Origin: a bacterium
Lineage (GTDB): Bacteria; Krumholzibacteriota; Krumholzibacteriia; LZORAL124-64-63
Direction of reading: 5' to 3'
NCBI GenBank assembly: GCA_024223715.1
Contig: JAAEOA010000161.1
Span: 1 to 64,000, forward strand
Length of the DNA: 64,000 bases
Shown here: in pieces, positions 50,576-61,339 of the stretch
Layout: each line of letters starts with the position of its first letter
How positions within the stretch are numbered: the stretch's first letter is position 1
Position numbers and translations under genes: made by a program
The notes under the pieces: generated by a model
What the model was told of the DNA's origin: nothing
Database searches by the model: none
Seen by the model: the letters and a program-made list of their open reading frames with translations, nothing else

Positions 50576-53167
50576 ATGAATCTGGGTACCAATGGATTCC
50601 GTACGCGAATCATGACTGCCGTTCTGTCGGCTATGCTTTTGGTTGTGGCCTTAGTGCCGGCCCTGGCTGCTGACGATTCAGCTGCCATTCCCACCGATGC
50701 CAATGGCTTGCCTATGTGGTCCCTCGCCGAATGGAATGATTTTCCCATTCTCCTGGAACTGGATACCGCCCAGGATCTGGACATACTCTTAAGCCAGGTT
50801 TCCATTGCTTCGTTCAATCGGGAACAAGTGACCATTCACTTCGATTCTCCCAAGGAATTCCATGTGGTTTTCCGTCCCCGAATCACTGAAGAAGAAGCCG
50901 CAGCCCTGACCCGTGCCGGATATGTTTTCAAACGTGTTGAAGACACCGACCAAATCGCCCGTAAAGAGGCTGAGGCCATGTGGGCAGAAAACTATCATCT
51001 GCAAGGTGCCGAATTATCCAATACCATGAAGTCTTTGAATTACTGGCCAACCCACGCTCAAATTGGATCCTTTCTGGCCGATCTGGCTGCCAATCATCCT
51101 ACTTTATGCCGAACATTTTCCTGGGGCCAATCTGTCCAGGGTCGTGACCTGTGGGGTATTGTTGTTTCAGCCGACGTCAACAATTCCTCCGCCGAACCTG
51201 AAGTTCGCCTGAGCAGCACCATGCACGGCGATGAAGTTCCCGGTATGGCCATGCAACTGAACTTCGCCGAGGACCTGGTCAACAATTACGGTCAGGTTGG
51301 TTACGAAGACGTCACCTATTTGGTGGACAATTACGAAATTCATATCATGCCGCTGCATAACCCGGATGGCATGGTAGCCGACCAGCGCTCCAACGCCAAC
51401 GGCGTCGATTTGAACCGGAACTTTCTTGAACCTGCCGGTACCCACCCGGTTCAGGAAACCGAAAATATCAGCTACATGAATTATGCCAACAGCCATCATT
51501 TTGTGATCAGTGAAAACGGTCACTCAGGTGCTTTGGTTGTTAACTACCTCTGGGATTATACTTATGAGTTGAGTCCGGATGATGCCATCGCTCAACTGGC
51601 CAGCCTTGAATACAGCACCTACAATTCTCCCATGTACAATGGCAGTTTCCCTCAGGGAATTACCAACGGTGCTGACTGGTATGTGATCACCGGCTCGGTT
51701 CAGGATTGGGTCTGCGACCAAACAGACTGTATAGACTTTACTGTTGAACTGCATAATACCAAATGGCCCAGTGCTTCGACACTGCCCGCCTTGTGGAATG
51801 AAAACCGCGAAAGCATGATGCACTTTGTGAAATCAGCCCGCTATGGTGTAAACGGTGTAGTAACCGGATCTGATACCGGCCTTCCCCTGGATGCCACCGT
51901 AACGGTTACCGGCAATGCAAAAAACACTCACACCGACCCTGCTCATGGCGATTATTACAAACTGCTGGAAACTGGAACCTATGACATCACTTACAGTGCC
52001 TATGGCTATATCAGCCAAACCATAACCGGCATTTCCACCACTTGGGGCACACCCACGGTGCAGAATGTTGTCTTGGATCCTGTTGCTCACGGCGATGTTT
52101 CCGGTTTGGTTACCAATCTTGGCGGCGATGGTCTGGATGCCAGTGTGAATGTTTATACTGACCCTGTAGGCGATTATGTAACCACAGTTCAGGCCACGGC
52201 CGGCAGTGGAGGGGCTTATACCGCTCACCTGGTTTACGGCGCATATCGTCTGGAAGCCGTGTCTGCTGGGTATGCCACCCAAAACGCAATGATCACCATC
52301 GGCGAAAACGCCATCACCCAGAACTTCTCTCTGGGCATGGCCGAAGATGTTGTTCTGTTCAGCGACGATTTTGAATCGGGTACTGCTTTGTGGACTGGTG
52401 GTTGGGGTCTGACCTCTCCTGCCGGTGGCTACAACTCGGCCAACAGCATGAACGACAGCCCAGGTGCTGAATATCCTGACAATGCCAACAATACCATGGC
52501 CATGATCCAAGGTATGGACTTGACTGGAGCCATGAGTGGCGAGTTAACCTTTTACGCCAAATGGGACATTGAAGACAACTGGGATGGTTGCTTCCTGGAA
52601 GTAAGCACAGACGGTGGCAGTATTTGGACTCCTGTGGGCACTGCCTTTACAAGCAATTCTTCCGGACAGGGTGGACAAGTTCCAGGTGGCGCGCCTGTAT
52701 TTGAAGGCAGTCACGCCAACTGGACTCTCAACACGGTCGATTTGGCCTCATACCTGACCGCCACCGACCTGCGCTTCCGTTTCCGCCTGTCCAGCGATAC
52801 CAGCGTAACTGGAAGTGGTTTCTTTGTAGACGATATGGAAATCATGGTTGTCCGCGAACAGAACAGTTCTCCGGTGCCTGAGGCTGATATTCTGGTCGCC
52901 GGTGTGAAAGCCTGGCCCAACCCGTTTAACCCCCAAACAACGATAAAATTCACTAACCCTCGTTCGGGCATGGTCTCTTTGGGTATTTATGATATTCAGG
53001 GACACCTGGTTCGCACTCTGGTTCAGGAAAACCGTGCTGCCGGTGCTCATGAAGCCATGTGGAATGGAATGACCAGCACCGGTGGCAAAGCTTCCAGTGG
53101 TATTTATTTTGCCCGCATGATTGCTGGAAACGAAAGTGCCACAACCAAATTGATGCTTGTGAAGTAG
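50576..53167 (+). CDS. secreted M14 zinc carboxypeptidase with sorting domain
   Basis: An 863-residue protein. Signal peptide about 1-32. An N-terminal region to about 150 precedes the M14 domain (about 155-420): zinc ligands H217 and E220 in MHGDE, the DLNRNF motif, the third zinc His in ENGHSG, and the catalytic Glu in FTVELHN. Two carboxypeptidase-regulatory-like domains (about 425-590) follow, then a jelly-roll adhesion-type domain (about 595-760; FSDDFESG) and a FlgD-like sorting domain (NPFNPQTTIKF to TKLMLVK). GGAAGGAC before the ATG fixes the start. It is the exopeptidase partner of the upstream C25 endopeptidase. Confidence 0.9.
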   Translation: MNLGTNGFRTRIMTAVLSAMLLVVALVPALAADDSAAIPTDANGLPMWSLAEWNDFPILLELDTAQDLDILLSQVSIASFNREQVTIHFDSPKEFHVVFRPRITEEEAAALTRAGYVFKRVEDTDQIARKEAEAMWAENYHLQGAELSNTMKSLNYWPTHAQIGSFLADLAANHPTLCRTFSWGQSVQGRDLWGIVVSADVNNSSAEPEVRLSSTMHGDEVPGMAMQLNFAEDLVNNYGQVGYEDVTYLVDNYEIHIMPLHNPDGMVADQRSNANGVDLNRNFLEPAGTHPVQETENISYMNYANSHHFVISENGHSGALVVNYLWDYTYELSPDDAIAQLASLEYSTYNSPMYNGSFPQGITNGADWYVITGSVQDWVCDQTDCIDFTVELHNTKWPSASTLPALWNENRESMMHFVKSARYGVNGVVTGSDTGLPLDATVTVTGNAKNTHTDPAHGDYYKLLETGTYDITYSAYGYISQTITGISTTWGTPTVQNVVLDPVAHGDVSGLVTNLGGDGLDASVNVYTDPVGDYVTTVQATAGSGGAYTAHLVYGAYRLEAVSAGYATQNAMITIGENAITQNFSLGMAEDVVLFSDDFESGTALWTGGWGLTSPAGGYNSANSMNDSPGAEYPDNANNTMAMIQGMDLTGAMSGELTFYAKWDIEDNWDGCFLEVSTDGGSIWTPVGTAFTSNSSGQGGQVPGGAPVFEGSHANWTLNTVDLASYLTATDLRFRFRLSSDTSVTGSGFFVDDMEIMVVREQNSSPVPEADILVAGVKAWPNPFNPQTTIKFTNPRSGMVSLGIYDIQGHLVRTLVQENRAAGAHEAMWNGMTSTGGKASSGIYFARMIAGNESATTKLMLVK

Positions 53168-53190
53168 TTTTCGAGGCAATCGATTTCTAG

Positions 53191-53241
53191 AAAAACCGCG
53201 AAACCTGGGCTTTGGCCTCAAGGGTTTTGCGGTTTTTTTTG
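53191..53241 (+). terminator. terminator of the M14 gene
   Basis: AAAACCGC-g-AAACC pairs with GGGTTT-t-GCGGTTTT around a longer loop, followed by further T. Confidence 0.85.
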
Positions 53242-53423
53242 GCTGGGGTTCATCTGTATGAGTCATCCAACTGGCCATGGTTGATCATTTCATCTATTTG
53301 GCCTGGAATGGCGGCCCTTAAAAAGAAGTAAGGAAAACACTAAAAAAACCTAAAGGGCTCGGCTTTGTTGGCGAAGTTCATTGAAAGGGAAAAGATGGTG
53401 AAATTTTGTATGAGGGGAATTTT

Positions 53424-55055
53424 ATGTTTAAACAATCAGATAACCAAACAGAAAAGAACTTACCATTATCTTTGCGGTTGGCAGCTTCCCAGGGATTAAT
53501 ATTTTTGCTTCTACTGATAATTGTGGGAAGTACTTTGTGGACTGTCCATGCGCAAAAAACGGATGGCCTGGTCATCAATTTGGCGGGTCGGCAACGAATG
53601 CTGACTCAAAAATTTACTAAAGAAACTTATGCTGCTTTTGGTGCCAGAAAATACCAGGGTACAGAAGGGTCGAATCTGGTTAAAAAAGCTGATGCAGGTC
53701 GTCAAAATACCCGACTATTATTTGAAAAGACTTTGGCTGCCTTGCAAAATGGAGGCACCACTTACCTGAATCTAAATATGACCGGGGATGTGCAAATTCC
53801 ATCAACAGAGGATAAAGCAATTTTGGCTCAACTCAACGAAACAGAAGTGAAATGGAAGGCACTCAATAATGAGATTGACCAGTGGTTAAAAGCGAGCAAA
53901 AAGAATCCAGATGCAGATTATTCCAAAGAGCTGGGCCAGACTTTGGGATCCAGTGTGGCTGTTTTGAAAAGTATGAACAAAGCCGTGGGAATGTACCAGA
54001 AAGCCAGCGAGGCCAAGGTGGGGAAATTGAAAAAAACTCAGTTTGCCATGACTCTGGTTTCCCTGGTGATTTTTTTGTTATCGGTATTGTACATCGTCCG
54101 AAATGTGAGTCGGCCCATTGAATTGGTGATTCACGATTTGCAAACCGGGTCCAGTCAACTGGCCAACGCTTCCGATAGTGTCGCCCATTCGGCAACAGAC
54201 ATGGCCGAACGGGCCAGTGATCAGGCCGCTCGACTGGAAGAAGCTTCAGCCTCCATGGAAATTCTGGGTAGCATTACTTCGAGCAATCTGGAATCAACTC
54301 AGGAAGTTCAAGTCTCCACGGGTGAAGTTCACGAAGCCTCCACAGCTGGACGCCAGGCTATGACTACTTTAAAAGAAGCCATGGATCATATCAGTCAGTC
54401 CTCAAGAGATACGGCTCAAATTATTAATACCATCGATGAAATCGCGTTCCAGACAAACCTTCTGGCTTTGAACGCTGCTGTCGAAGCAGCTCGAGCTGGG
54501 GAAGCAGGCAAAGGCTTTGCGGTGGTGGCTGAAGAGGTACGGAATCTGGCGCAACGAAGTGCTGAAGCTGCGGGCAACAGCAAGTCACTTTTGACAACAT
54601 CAGAGTCCAATGTAAAAGCCGGGGAGCAAGCTACTCATTCAGTGGAAACAGTGTTTGATAAAATTGTCAGTGGCATGGATCACGTAAACGACAAAATTGT
54701 CTCCATTACTGAAGCCAGTGGGAATCAGAGCCATGAATTGAAGGAAATCAGCGAAGCGGTGACCCGTCTTGATCAACTGACCCAAAGCGGGGCGGCCACA
54801 TCAGAAGAATCGGCAGCCTCAGCTGAAGAATTATCGGCACAAGCCAGGGAAATTGATGGTGCTGTGCGTATATTGATTGGAATCACAGGGTGCAGTTCCA
54901 AGGCGGGACAGTCAGCAGATTTTGGGGGACGTTTGAATTCAGCCGAACCACCGGCTGTGGCAAAGTCTGAATTTTCACCAGCAGGCATTTCCAGCAAAAG
55001 CAATGCATCGTCAGAAGTACTCATGCTCGATGATGATGAATTGATTGAAGTTTAA
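53424..55055 (+). CDS. methyl-accepting chemotaxis protein with PilJ-type sensor domain
   Basis: A 543-residue transmembrane receptor. TM1 (about 22-43), then a periplasmic helical domain beginning [15 protein letters not shown] (the PilJ/NarX-like sensor signature), TM2 (about 206-226), a short HAMP-like stretch, and the MCP signalling domain whose hairpin tip is [21 protein letters not shown] (about 340-365). The C-terminus is acidic. Ligand unknown. ATG at 53424 follows GAGGGG. It is unlinked to the che operon at 6959-13240 but is a plausible partner of its CheA/CheW. Confidence 0.9.
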   Translation: MFKQSDNQTEKNLPLSLRLAASQGLIFLLLLIIVGSTLWTVHAQKTDGLVINLAGRQRMLTQKFTKETYAAFGARKYQGTEGSNLVKKADAGRQNTRLLFEKTLAALQNGGTTYLNLNMTGDVQIPSTEDKAILAQLNETEVKWKALNNEIDQWLKASKKNPDADYSKELGQTLGSSVAVLKSMNKAVGMYQKASEAKVGKLKKTQFAMTLVSLVIFLLSVLYIVRNVSRPIELVIHDLQTGSSQLANASDSVAHSATDMAERASDQAARLEEASASMEILGSITSSNLESTQEVQVSTGEVHEASTAGRQAMTTLKEAMDHISQSSRDTAQIINTIDEIAFQTNLLALNAAVEAARAGEAGKGFAVVAEEVRNLAQRSAEAAGNSKSLLTTSESNVKAGEQATHSVETVFDKIVSGMDHVNDKIVSITEASGNQSHELKEISEAVTRLDQLTQSGAATSEESAASAEELSAQAREIDGAVRILIGITGCSSKAGQSADFGGRLNSAEPPAVAKSEFSPAGISSKSNASSEVLMLDDDELIEV

Positions 55056-55072
55056 AGTCATTTTGGAATTGG

Positions 55073-55114
55073 GGCCCAAGTCAAAGGAACAGCCTGTTGA
55101 CTTGGGCCTTTTTT
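55073..55114 (+). terminator. terminator of the chemoreceptor gene
   Basis: A perfect 12-bp stem GGCCCAAGTCAA/TTGACTTGGGCC with a 12-base loop and T6. Confidence 0.92.
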
Positions 55115-55168
55115 GCGCCCATACTCTGTTCATAAATTGACTTTCAAAATTTATCTGGGGGGATTTTC

Positions 55169-55897
55169 ATGAAGCATGAGTTTACAGTTGGCCAGGTTCT
55201 GAGTAACAGTTTCAGTTTGTTTTTCAAAAATTTTGGATTCATGATTGTGCTTGGTTTGTTAGCTTCTTTGCCGGCGACAAGCGCAACCTTATGGCCAGAT
55301 AATTGGTTGATTTTTTTTGGTGGTAATTTATTTGGCCTGGTTTCGTCCCTTTTATTACAGGGAATTGTTGTTTTTGCCGTTTTTCAAGGGTTGTCGGGCC
55401 AGAAGGTTGATTTTGCTGAAAGCCTGTCTATTGCTTTAAGACGAGCTCTGCCTTTGCTGGGCGTCTCCCTGGCTTCATCATTTATTATTGGTCTTGGAAC
55501 CCTGTTTCTGGTCATTCCCGGGGTTGTTTTTTACACAATGTTTTGGGTTTCGGCTCCTATTTGCATTGTTGAGAGAATTGGAGTGGGAGATGCATTACAA
55601 CGTAGTGGGTTCTTAACCTCTGGTTATCGAATGGGCATCTTCCTGATCACCCTGGTTGTTGGTCTGATGATGATGGTTTTGGGTCTGGTCCAGGCCGGGA
55701 TCCAATTATTCTTAGTCTCATCAGGTACAGTTGAGATGGGATTCAGTCTGGGGGGATTGATCTTTGTTTTTCTGAGTGCTCTAGTCAGTGGTTTTTCCAT
55801 TGCTTTTAATGCTGTGGTAGTCACAGTGGGGTACTACACTCTGCGTCATGAAGTTGAAGGAGTGGCAGTGAAGGATCTGGAGTCTGTTTTCGAATAA
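55169..55897 (+). CDS. multi-spanning membrane protein, glycerophosphodiesterase-membrane-domain-like
   Basis: A 242-residue integral membrane protein with about six helices (near 22-42, 50-75, 95-125, 128-145, 155-185 and 200-230). The composition and the F-T-V-G-Q-V-L-S-N-S-F start resemble YciC/DUF975-type membrane proteins. No catalytic motif. GGGGGGAT lies before the ATG. It is convergent with the RDD gene, whose stop codon is directly adjacent. Confidence 0.75.
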   Translation: MKHEFTVGQVLSNSFSLFFKNFGFMIVLGLLASLPATSATLWPDNWLIFFGGNLFGLVSSLLLQGIVVFAVFQGLSGQKVDFAESLSIALRRALPLLGVSLASSFIIGLGTLFLVIPGVVFYTMFWVSAPICIVERIGVGDALQRSGFLTSGYRMGIFLITLVVGLMMMVLGLVQAGIQLFLVSSGTVEMGFSLGGLIFVFLSALVSGFSIAFNAVVVTVGYYTLRHEVEGVAVKDLESVFE

Positions 55898-56809
55898 TCA
55901 GGTTTCAGGTTGACCGCTGTGTTTGTCTTCCCTGCGCTCACCCATTAGTAAGCGCCCTTCGAGGTGGGCACGCTGGGCTGCATAAAATTCTTTCAGGAAA
56001 GTGAAGTCATCGGTTACTTCATTTTCCCAGCTAATTTTGGCAATAATTTTTTCTCTTATTAGAGCCATTTGCGCAGGGGCATCGTCGTACCCTGATTTTC
56101 GCAGGACTTTTTCGAGCACCTGCAATTCATAAATACCGTAATAAGACAGATGTTTTGGTGTGAAATTGTGAGCCAACCGAATGGGCTGATGGCTCGAATC
56201 AGCACTGCGGTGGGCAAGATCACTGAACAATTCCACCTGCGGTACTGCAATAACCATGGTTCCGGCAATGAGGTCGCCAATACGGCGCCGGTGTTTGTTG
56301 AAGACAGGCATGAGGCCTAATACGAGGACCCACAAACTGGCAATGGGGGCGGCATACCAGGGTGCTTCAGGCCAGAAAGACTGGGGTGCCATTAGCAGGG
56401 CCAGGGGAATGAAGATTTCGATATCCCGGGTGAAGTTTCTAACAATAATTGCTTCTACTGATAGCTGTCCACCTCCCGCATCGACCACCCTGATTTTGCG
56501 GTTGCGTTTGCCAACGGTGGAACCTTGCCATCGTTGTTCAAGTATCATGAAGTAGAAATTTCGCAGGAAAAATGATACCACCATGGCAATAGCAAAGGCT
56601 TCGGCTGCTCCACTGATAAAGGCAATAAACCAGATAAAAAAGACACAGAGCATGATGATAATAAAGTCGAGCATGAAAGCAGCCAGACGATCACCCATCA
56701 GGGCAATTTCAAAGGAAAGAGGCACTCCTTCGGGAGTCACTATTTCCACAAGGTTTGTTTTGATTTCATTGTGCCTGGGACCAGGTTTTTTGATATTAAT
56801 GGGGCTCAT
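55898..56809 (-). CDS. RDD family membrane protein
   Basis: A 303-residue protein. The N-terminal RDD domain (about 30-160; GDRLAAFMLDF, with helices near 38-60, 62-82 and 120-140, and the R-N-F-T-R-D-I segment) is followed by a soluble C-terminal half of unknown role, rich in helices. ATG at 56809 follows AAGGGG; the frame upstream overlaps the SpoIIM gene. It overlaps that gene by 14 bp and is the last gene of the MoxR operon. Confidence 0.85.
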   Translation of the reverse strand: MSPINIKKPGPRHNEIKTNLVEIVTPEGVPLSFEIALMGDRLAAFMLDFIIIMLCVFFIWFIAFISGAAEAFAIAMVVSFFLRNFYFMILEQRWQGSTVGKRNRKIRVVDAGGGQLSVEAIIVRNFTRDIEIFIPLALLMAPQSFWPEAPWYAAPIASLWVLVLGLMPVFNKHRRRIGDLIAGTMVIAVPQVELFSDLAHRSADSSHQPIRLAHNFTPKHLSYYGIYELQVLEKVLRKSGYDDAPAQMALIREKIIAKISWENEVTDDFTFLKEFYAAQRAHLEGRLLMGERREDKHSGQPET

Positions 56810-57806
56810 TTTTCCCCTTGTCTCCGGCCAGTGAGAAATACAAACCCCACATAACAAGACTGAAACCAGCAACGGTGTACCGAATCAAATCTGAGTGCAC
56901 CATCTGGCGGAAAAACCCCTCAATAAGACCAGCCACAGCAAAGAGTAGCACGCAGCCGAGAGTAATTAAACCAGCCCGCTTGCCCGCGGTGGCCAGATTT
57001 TCCAGACGGGAAGAACGACCGGGAAAGACTAAAGCCTGGGCCAAGGCAAAACCGGCACCCCCACAAAGAATGATTGCTCCAATCTCGGTAATACCATGAG
57101 GAAGAATCCAGCCCCAGAATTCCAGAGAAAGTCCGCGTTGGTGATATAGGGCTCCCATGGCTCCGAGCATCAGGCCATTGGTGAATAACAGGTAGAATAC
57201 GGGAAGCCCCAGGGCGAATCCCAGGGCAAAACAAAGGATGCCCACCTGGGTATTGTGAGTGAAAAGGAAAGAGGCAAAAAGTGAAAGAGCCGATCCGATA
57301 GAGGAGTCTTCATCATAGAGGAAGGCTCTTAAATCCTCCGTACTTGCACCAGGATTGCGACCATCGGCCAGGGCATTGGAGACAAGCAGATAGTAGTTGT
57401 CTGCATCTTGAATAACCTGAACATAGCCTACAGCCATACCCAGAGAAAAAGCCAACAATGAAATTAGCATTAACCATTTAAAGCGCCGCACTTCACCCGG
57501 AAAACGCCGCGTTATGAAGCCAATAAAGACCTCACCCAAATGGTGTCGAACGCCGTACATGCGAATGAAGGCCCGGTTGCATAGATTTTCAAGGTATTGC
57601 AACAGGTTTGCATCCAAACTAATGGCTCGGGCAACACTTAATGAGGACAACGCTGCTCGGTAAAAGACAGGCAGGCGGGCAACATCCCGGGCTTTCATGC
57701 CGCCCAGCCCGTGCTTTTCAGCTTCGCTGATCAGGTGTTCCAATTCGGCCCAGTCTTCCTGCCTTTCATTGCGAAATTCTACACTTTTGAGTTGAATATC
57801 TTTCAT
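56796..57806 (-). CDS. SpoIIM-family membrane protein
   Basis: A 336-residue integral membrane protein with a soluble helical N-terminus (1-100) and about five helices, of the stage II sporulation protein M family. In non-spore-formers these proteins sit in MoxR/RDD clusters and have no defined role; no other sporulation gene is present here. It starts within the DUF58 gene stop (ATGA). Confidence 0.88.
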   Translation of the reverse strand: MKDIQLKSVEFRNERQEDWAELEHLISEAEKHGLGGMKARDVARLPVFYRAALSSLSVARAISLDANLLQYLENLCNRAFIRMYGVRHHLGEVFIGFITRRFPGEVRRFKWLMLISLLAFSLGMAVGYVQVIQDADNYYLLVSNALADGRNPGASTEDLRAFLYDEDSSIGSALSLFASFLFTHNTQVGILCFALGFALGLPVFYLLFTNGLMLGAMGALYHQRGLSLEFWGWILPHGITEIGAIILCGGAGFALAQALVFPGRSSRLENLATAGKRAGLITLGCVLLFAVAGLIEGFFRQMVHSDLIRYTVAGFSLVMWGLYFSLAGDKGKNEPH

Positions 57807-59119
57807 GCGATCAACTCCCGGCGTTTGATTTCAAGATAGGTATTCAGCAATTCGGGTGATACATCTCCCGGGGCAGAATCAATGGTCTGAATTCCAAACC
57901 GGCGCAAACGCATTAGAACTATTTCCCGCTCCTGAAGAATATCCGATGCCACGACACTTCGGGCCATATTTCGAATGGAGTCCGGTTCGGCATTGACCAT
58001 ACTTTCGAGTTGAGGATTGCGCAGGGAAACAAACAAAACCAGATGTTTGCGTGAAAGACGTTTGAGGTTGTCTTCCATTAGTCGAGCGGCAATAGTATCG
58101 ACAAAATCGGTCATTACAATAACCAGTGAGCGCTGTTTCAACCGGGTTGCCAGCTGAGCCAGGCCCAGTGTGAAGTTGGTTTCCTGTTGGCTGTATTGTA
58201 GTTTGGCGGTGGCCAGGTGCAGCCCTGGAAAAGCGGAAACCCCACCCAGGGGGGGTCTGAATAAATTGAATCCGTTGTCAAACCCAAACAGGCCAACCCG
58301 GTCTCCGGCACGGAGGCTGTACCACGACAAAAGAAGGCCCGAGTTGATGGAATGATCCAGTTTGGGAATGCCCATGACTTCTTCACTCATAAGTCGTCCC
58401 GTATCGATGGCAATAATGATTTGATGATTGCGTTCGGCCCTGAATTCACGACTCAATAACTTGTTGTGCCGAGCTGACGCTTTCCAGTCAATGGATCGGT
58501 GGTCCAGACCGGGCACGAATTCCCTCAGCCGGTCAAATTCAGATCCGTCTCCGGAAAATTCTTCCAATTTACTGCCGGCAGCCATTTCCCGACTGCCAAA
58601 AAAAGCCAGAGCTGCGCTGCGCACACTCTGGATATCGGGTGCAACAGGTATTTCATTTTCCAATGAAGTTTGGCGGATACATCGCATCAGGCCCAGGGGG
58701 CCATTCCAGCGCAGCCAAAGGTGAGTAAGACAGGCTATACCCCGTCGATTTGCCGTTAGCTTGGGGGTGGTGCTGATCTGATGGTTTTCGTCTGGATAAA
58801 GAGTGGATTTTGGCAGAGAATTCAGCAAGGAACCGGTTTCGATAAGCATGTCCAGCCGGACTGGTACAATCGGTGTATAAAAACAGTAATCAATTCTGAG
58901 GTCACCAGGACGCCCAATAAACATTTGCTCAGGCGCAGTAATTTTGATGTCAATTCTACGACGGGGGCCAGCCATGACACCGTCAATTCCCATCAAAACA
59001 AGGAGCACAGCCAGATAGCTGAACCAGAGCATCCAGTACTGGCCTCCCAGAAAAACAGGCACTGCCGCCATCGGAATGCCGACAAACATCAACACGGCGC
59101 TGCGGGTTGTGGGGCGCAT
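57803..59119 (-). CDS. DUF58 domain protein
   Basis: A 438-residue protein with two N-terminal membrane helices (about 7-42) and a cytoplasmic region with the DUF58 signature around residues 190-215 (SGDGSEFDRLREFVPGLDHRSIDWKASAR) and a vWA-like core (IIIAIDTGRLM). It is the usual partner of MoxR AAA+ ATPases. It shares one base with the moxR stop (TAATG) and overlaps the next gene by 4 bp. Confidence 0.92.
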   Translation of the reverse strand: MRPTTRSAVLMFVGIPMAAVPVFLGGQYWMLWFSYLAVLLVLMGIDGVMAGPRRRIDIKITAPEQMFIGRPGDLRIDYCFYTPIVPVRLDMLIETGSLLNSLPKSTLYPDENHQISTTPKLTANRRGIACLTHLWLRWNGPLGLMRCIRQTSLENEIPVAPDIQSVRSAALAFFGSREMAAGSKLEEFSGDGSEFDRLREFVPGLDHRSIDWKASARHNKLLSREFRAERNHQIIIAIDTGRLMSEEVMGIPKLDHSINSGLLLSWYSLRAGDRVGLFGFDNGFNLFRPPLGGVSAFPGLHLATAKLQYSQQETNFTLGLAQLATRLKQRSLVIVMTDFVDTIAARLMEDNLKRLSRKHLVLFVSLRNPQLESMVNAEPDSIRNMARSVVASDILQEREIVLMRLRRFGIQTIDSAPGDVSPELLNTYLEIKRRELIA

Positions 59120-60075
59120 TAGCGAGGCACCGGAACCTGGTCCAATATACCGTCCAGGACCAGCCCCACAGTGGTCCCTTCAATTTCCGCTCCGGGTGAC
59201 AAGGGCAAACGGTGCCGCAAAATTGGACGACTGAGTTCTTTAATGTCATCGGGAATGACAAAGTCGCGACCGTACAGAGCAGCCCTGGCCCGCGATGCAA
59301 CCGCCAGCATGTTGGCCGAACGAGGGGAGGCTCCGCATAGCAGGGCTGTCGATTCCCGAGTCGCCCTAACCAGTTTTACGATGTAATCGACCAGGTCTTC
59401 GTTGAGTCGAATTTCTGAAACCAGGCGTCTGGCTTCAAGCAGCATTTCCAGGTTGTTGATTGGACCGAGATCGAATTCGTTAAGTGATGGCATCACTGTA
59501 CTGTGACCGTGCAGGGTGACCATTTCCTTTTCCTGTTCTTCGGTGGGATAATCCATAACGATTTTGAACAGGAAACGATCCAGTTGAGCTTCGGGTAAAG
59601 GATAAGTGCCCTGCTGTTCAATAGGATTCTGGGTGGCAATAACCATAAAGTTATCGCCCAGAGAATAGCTCTTTCCGTCAATGGTTACTCCGCGTTCCTG
59701 CATGGCTTCCAACAGCGCCGCTTGAGTTTTGGGAGGCGTGCGATTGATCTCGTCGGCCAGCAGAATGTCGGTGAAAATAGGACCCTTGGTCAGGGCAAAC
59801 GTGCTGGTCTGAAAACTGAATAAATTGGTGCCAATGACGTCTCCGGGCATTAGATCAGGGGTGAACTGAATGCGTTGGAAATCGAGGTTTAGAGAAGCGG
59901 CAAAGCTGCGGGCCAGAAGGGTTTTGGCCGTACCCGGAACACCCTCAATAAGAACATGACCGGCACTCAGGAGTGCGCAGAGCATCAGGTCAATGGCGTC
60001 GTCCTGGCCCATAACCACTCGATGAATCTGGCTGCGCAGTTTATTTGTGAAATCCAAAAGCTGAGTGTTATCCAT
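59119..60075 (-). CDS. MoxR-type AAA+ ATPase
   Basis: A 318-residue AAA+ ATPase. Walker A is [12 protein letters not shown] (about 39-50), Walker B is [23 protein letters not shown], sensor 1 is ATQNPIE, and the C-terminal lid contains sensor 2 (SPRSANMLA). MoxR proteins act as chaperone-like remodelers of vWA/DUF58 partners, one of which is encoded 3' in the same operon. It overlaps the preceding DUF4350 gene by 8 bp. Confidence 0.94.
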   Translation of the reverse strand: MDNTQLLDFTNKLRSQIHRVVMGQDDAIDLMLCALLSAGHVLIEGVPGTAKTLLARSFAASLNLDFQRIQFTPDLMPGDVIGTNLFSFQTSTFALTKGPIFTDILLADEINRTPPKTQAALLEAMQERGVTIDGKSYSLGDNFMVIATQNPIEQQGTYPLPEAQLDRFLFKIVMDYPTEEQEKEMVTLHGHSTVMPSLNEFDLGPINNLEMLLEARRLVSEIRLNEDLVDYIVKLVRATRESTALLCGASPRSANMLAVASRARAALYGRDFVIPDDIKELSRPILRHRLPLSPGAEIEGTTVGLVLDGILDQVPVPR

Positions 60076-61339
60076 TTTTCATCTCCTGCTGCCAAATATT
60101 TATGGCTTTGGCAATTTTTAAAGTTTCCGGGGTTTTGATTGTGTTTTCAAGGGCTTGAACGGGAATTTCCGTGGCCATGTGGTCAAATTCGAAATTTGGA
60201 CTGCGTTTTTTACTGATGTTTATCAGACGGGTTTTTGCCGCGGGACTGGAGCTGACACCAGCACGTCCGGCAGGTATCTCCAACCGCAAATGCCGGCAAA
60301 CCGACTGAATGGAAGACTGAAAATACCGCCCGAGTACAAAAGGTCCGTGCCCGGCAAAATCCAAAAGTTCTGCAGTGTTGTCGATGAGAAACTCCATGCC
60401 CGGACCCTGCGAGTTCTGAATTTTTTTTGGCGACCCAAAACGACTGTTGGCCATCCAGAGAAAAACTGCGGCCGTAAGCAAAACCTGAAGCAAAATAAAG
60501 ACCATGGGAATGCGGAAAAATGACCTCATTACCGAAGGCGACAATTCATGTCCGTGAAGAGTTTCATCAAAAACAACCAACTCCTGGTTGGGTGCCAGAT
60601 GGTTAATAATTCTTTGGACGATAATTGCGTTATTTCCCTGGTGCAAACCATGATTGGCCAACAAATCTGGGTCAGTGAGAACAAAAATGTCTCCCAAAAG
60701 CCAATTGTCGTAATCGTCATCTTCAGTGAAGATGAGTTTTCCCAGCAAAATGCCTTCAGGGCAGGCAATAAGGGGTTCAAGATCATCAGTTTTCAGCAAA
60801 TGCAGATCTTCGATAAATGGCTGATCCTTCCAAAGCCCTTTTGTCCATTGCAACGACCGGGAGTGTTTGGTTTCGATGACGGACTCTTCAATTCCAATGG
60901 CCTGCAAAATGAGATCACTGTTTTTGTGAGGCAATTGGAAAACGGAGTCCAAAATCCTGGGATTTAAAGGATCAGAAATGCCGCTTCTTTTGGGCAGGAC
61001 AATTAGCACAGTCCTGGCATCTTGGCACATGAGGCTTAAAAGGGCCGTTCGGGAACTCTCTTGTTGGGAAAGATCGGGTTCGGCCAGAATTAACAGCCCC
61101 TGATTTCCTGCTTTTTCTCCGGAATGATTGCGACTGGTAATAACATTGCCATGGGTTTTTTCGAGCACGGTTTTAAAAGCCCGATGCCCAAGGGCCGAGA
61201 AACTGTAGGAATCGTTACCGGTGCTGCGCACGCTGGACAGCTCTTCCTTAAAGATTGACAGAGCCAGTCCCATCAGAAGGGAAAATGTGCAAAGAGTGGC
61301 AATTAGGATGACAGTTCGACGGGAAAAAGTTGAATTCAT
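60068..61339 (-). CDS. DUF4350 domain membrane protein
   Basis: A 423-residue protein. An N-terminal membrane helix (about 8-28) is followed by a GATase1-like extracytoplasmic DUF4350 domain (about 40-225; [16 protein letters not shown], then [12 protein letters not shown]) and a second helix (about 238-260) with a helical cytoplasmic tail. DUF4350 proteins accompany MoxR/DUF58 loci; function unknown. ATG at 61339 overlaps the DUF4129 stop as ATGA. Confidence 0.85.
   Translation of the reverse strand: MNSTFSRRTVILIATLCTFSLLMGLALSIFKEELSSVRSTGNDSYSFSALGHRAFKTVLEKTHGNVITSRNHSGEKAGNQGLLILAEPDLSQQESSRTALLSLMCQDARTVLIVLPKRSGISDPLNPRILDSVFQLPHKNSDLILQAIGIEESVIETKHSRSLQWTKGLWKDQPFIEDLHLLKTDDLEPLIACPEGILLGKLIFTEDDDYDNWLLGDIFVLTDPDLLANHGLHQGNNAIIVQRIINHLAPNQELVVFDETLHGHELSPSVMRSFFRIPMVFILLQVLLTAAVFLWMANSRFGSPKKIQNSQGPGMEFLIDNTAELLDFAGHGPFVLGRYFQSSIQSVCRHLRLEIPAGRAGVSSSPAAKTRLINISKKRSPNFEFDHMATEIPVQALENTIKTPETLKIAKAINIWQQEMKNG

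Noticed and set aside
55132-55154. AT-rich inverted repeat ATAAATT/AATTTAT before the membrane-protein gene
   Set aside because: Seven A-T pairs with a 9-base spacer are expected by chance in AT-rich intergenic DNA.
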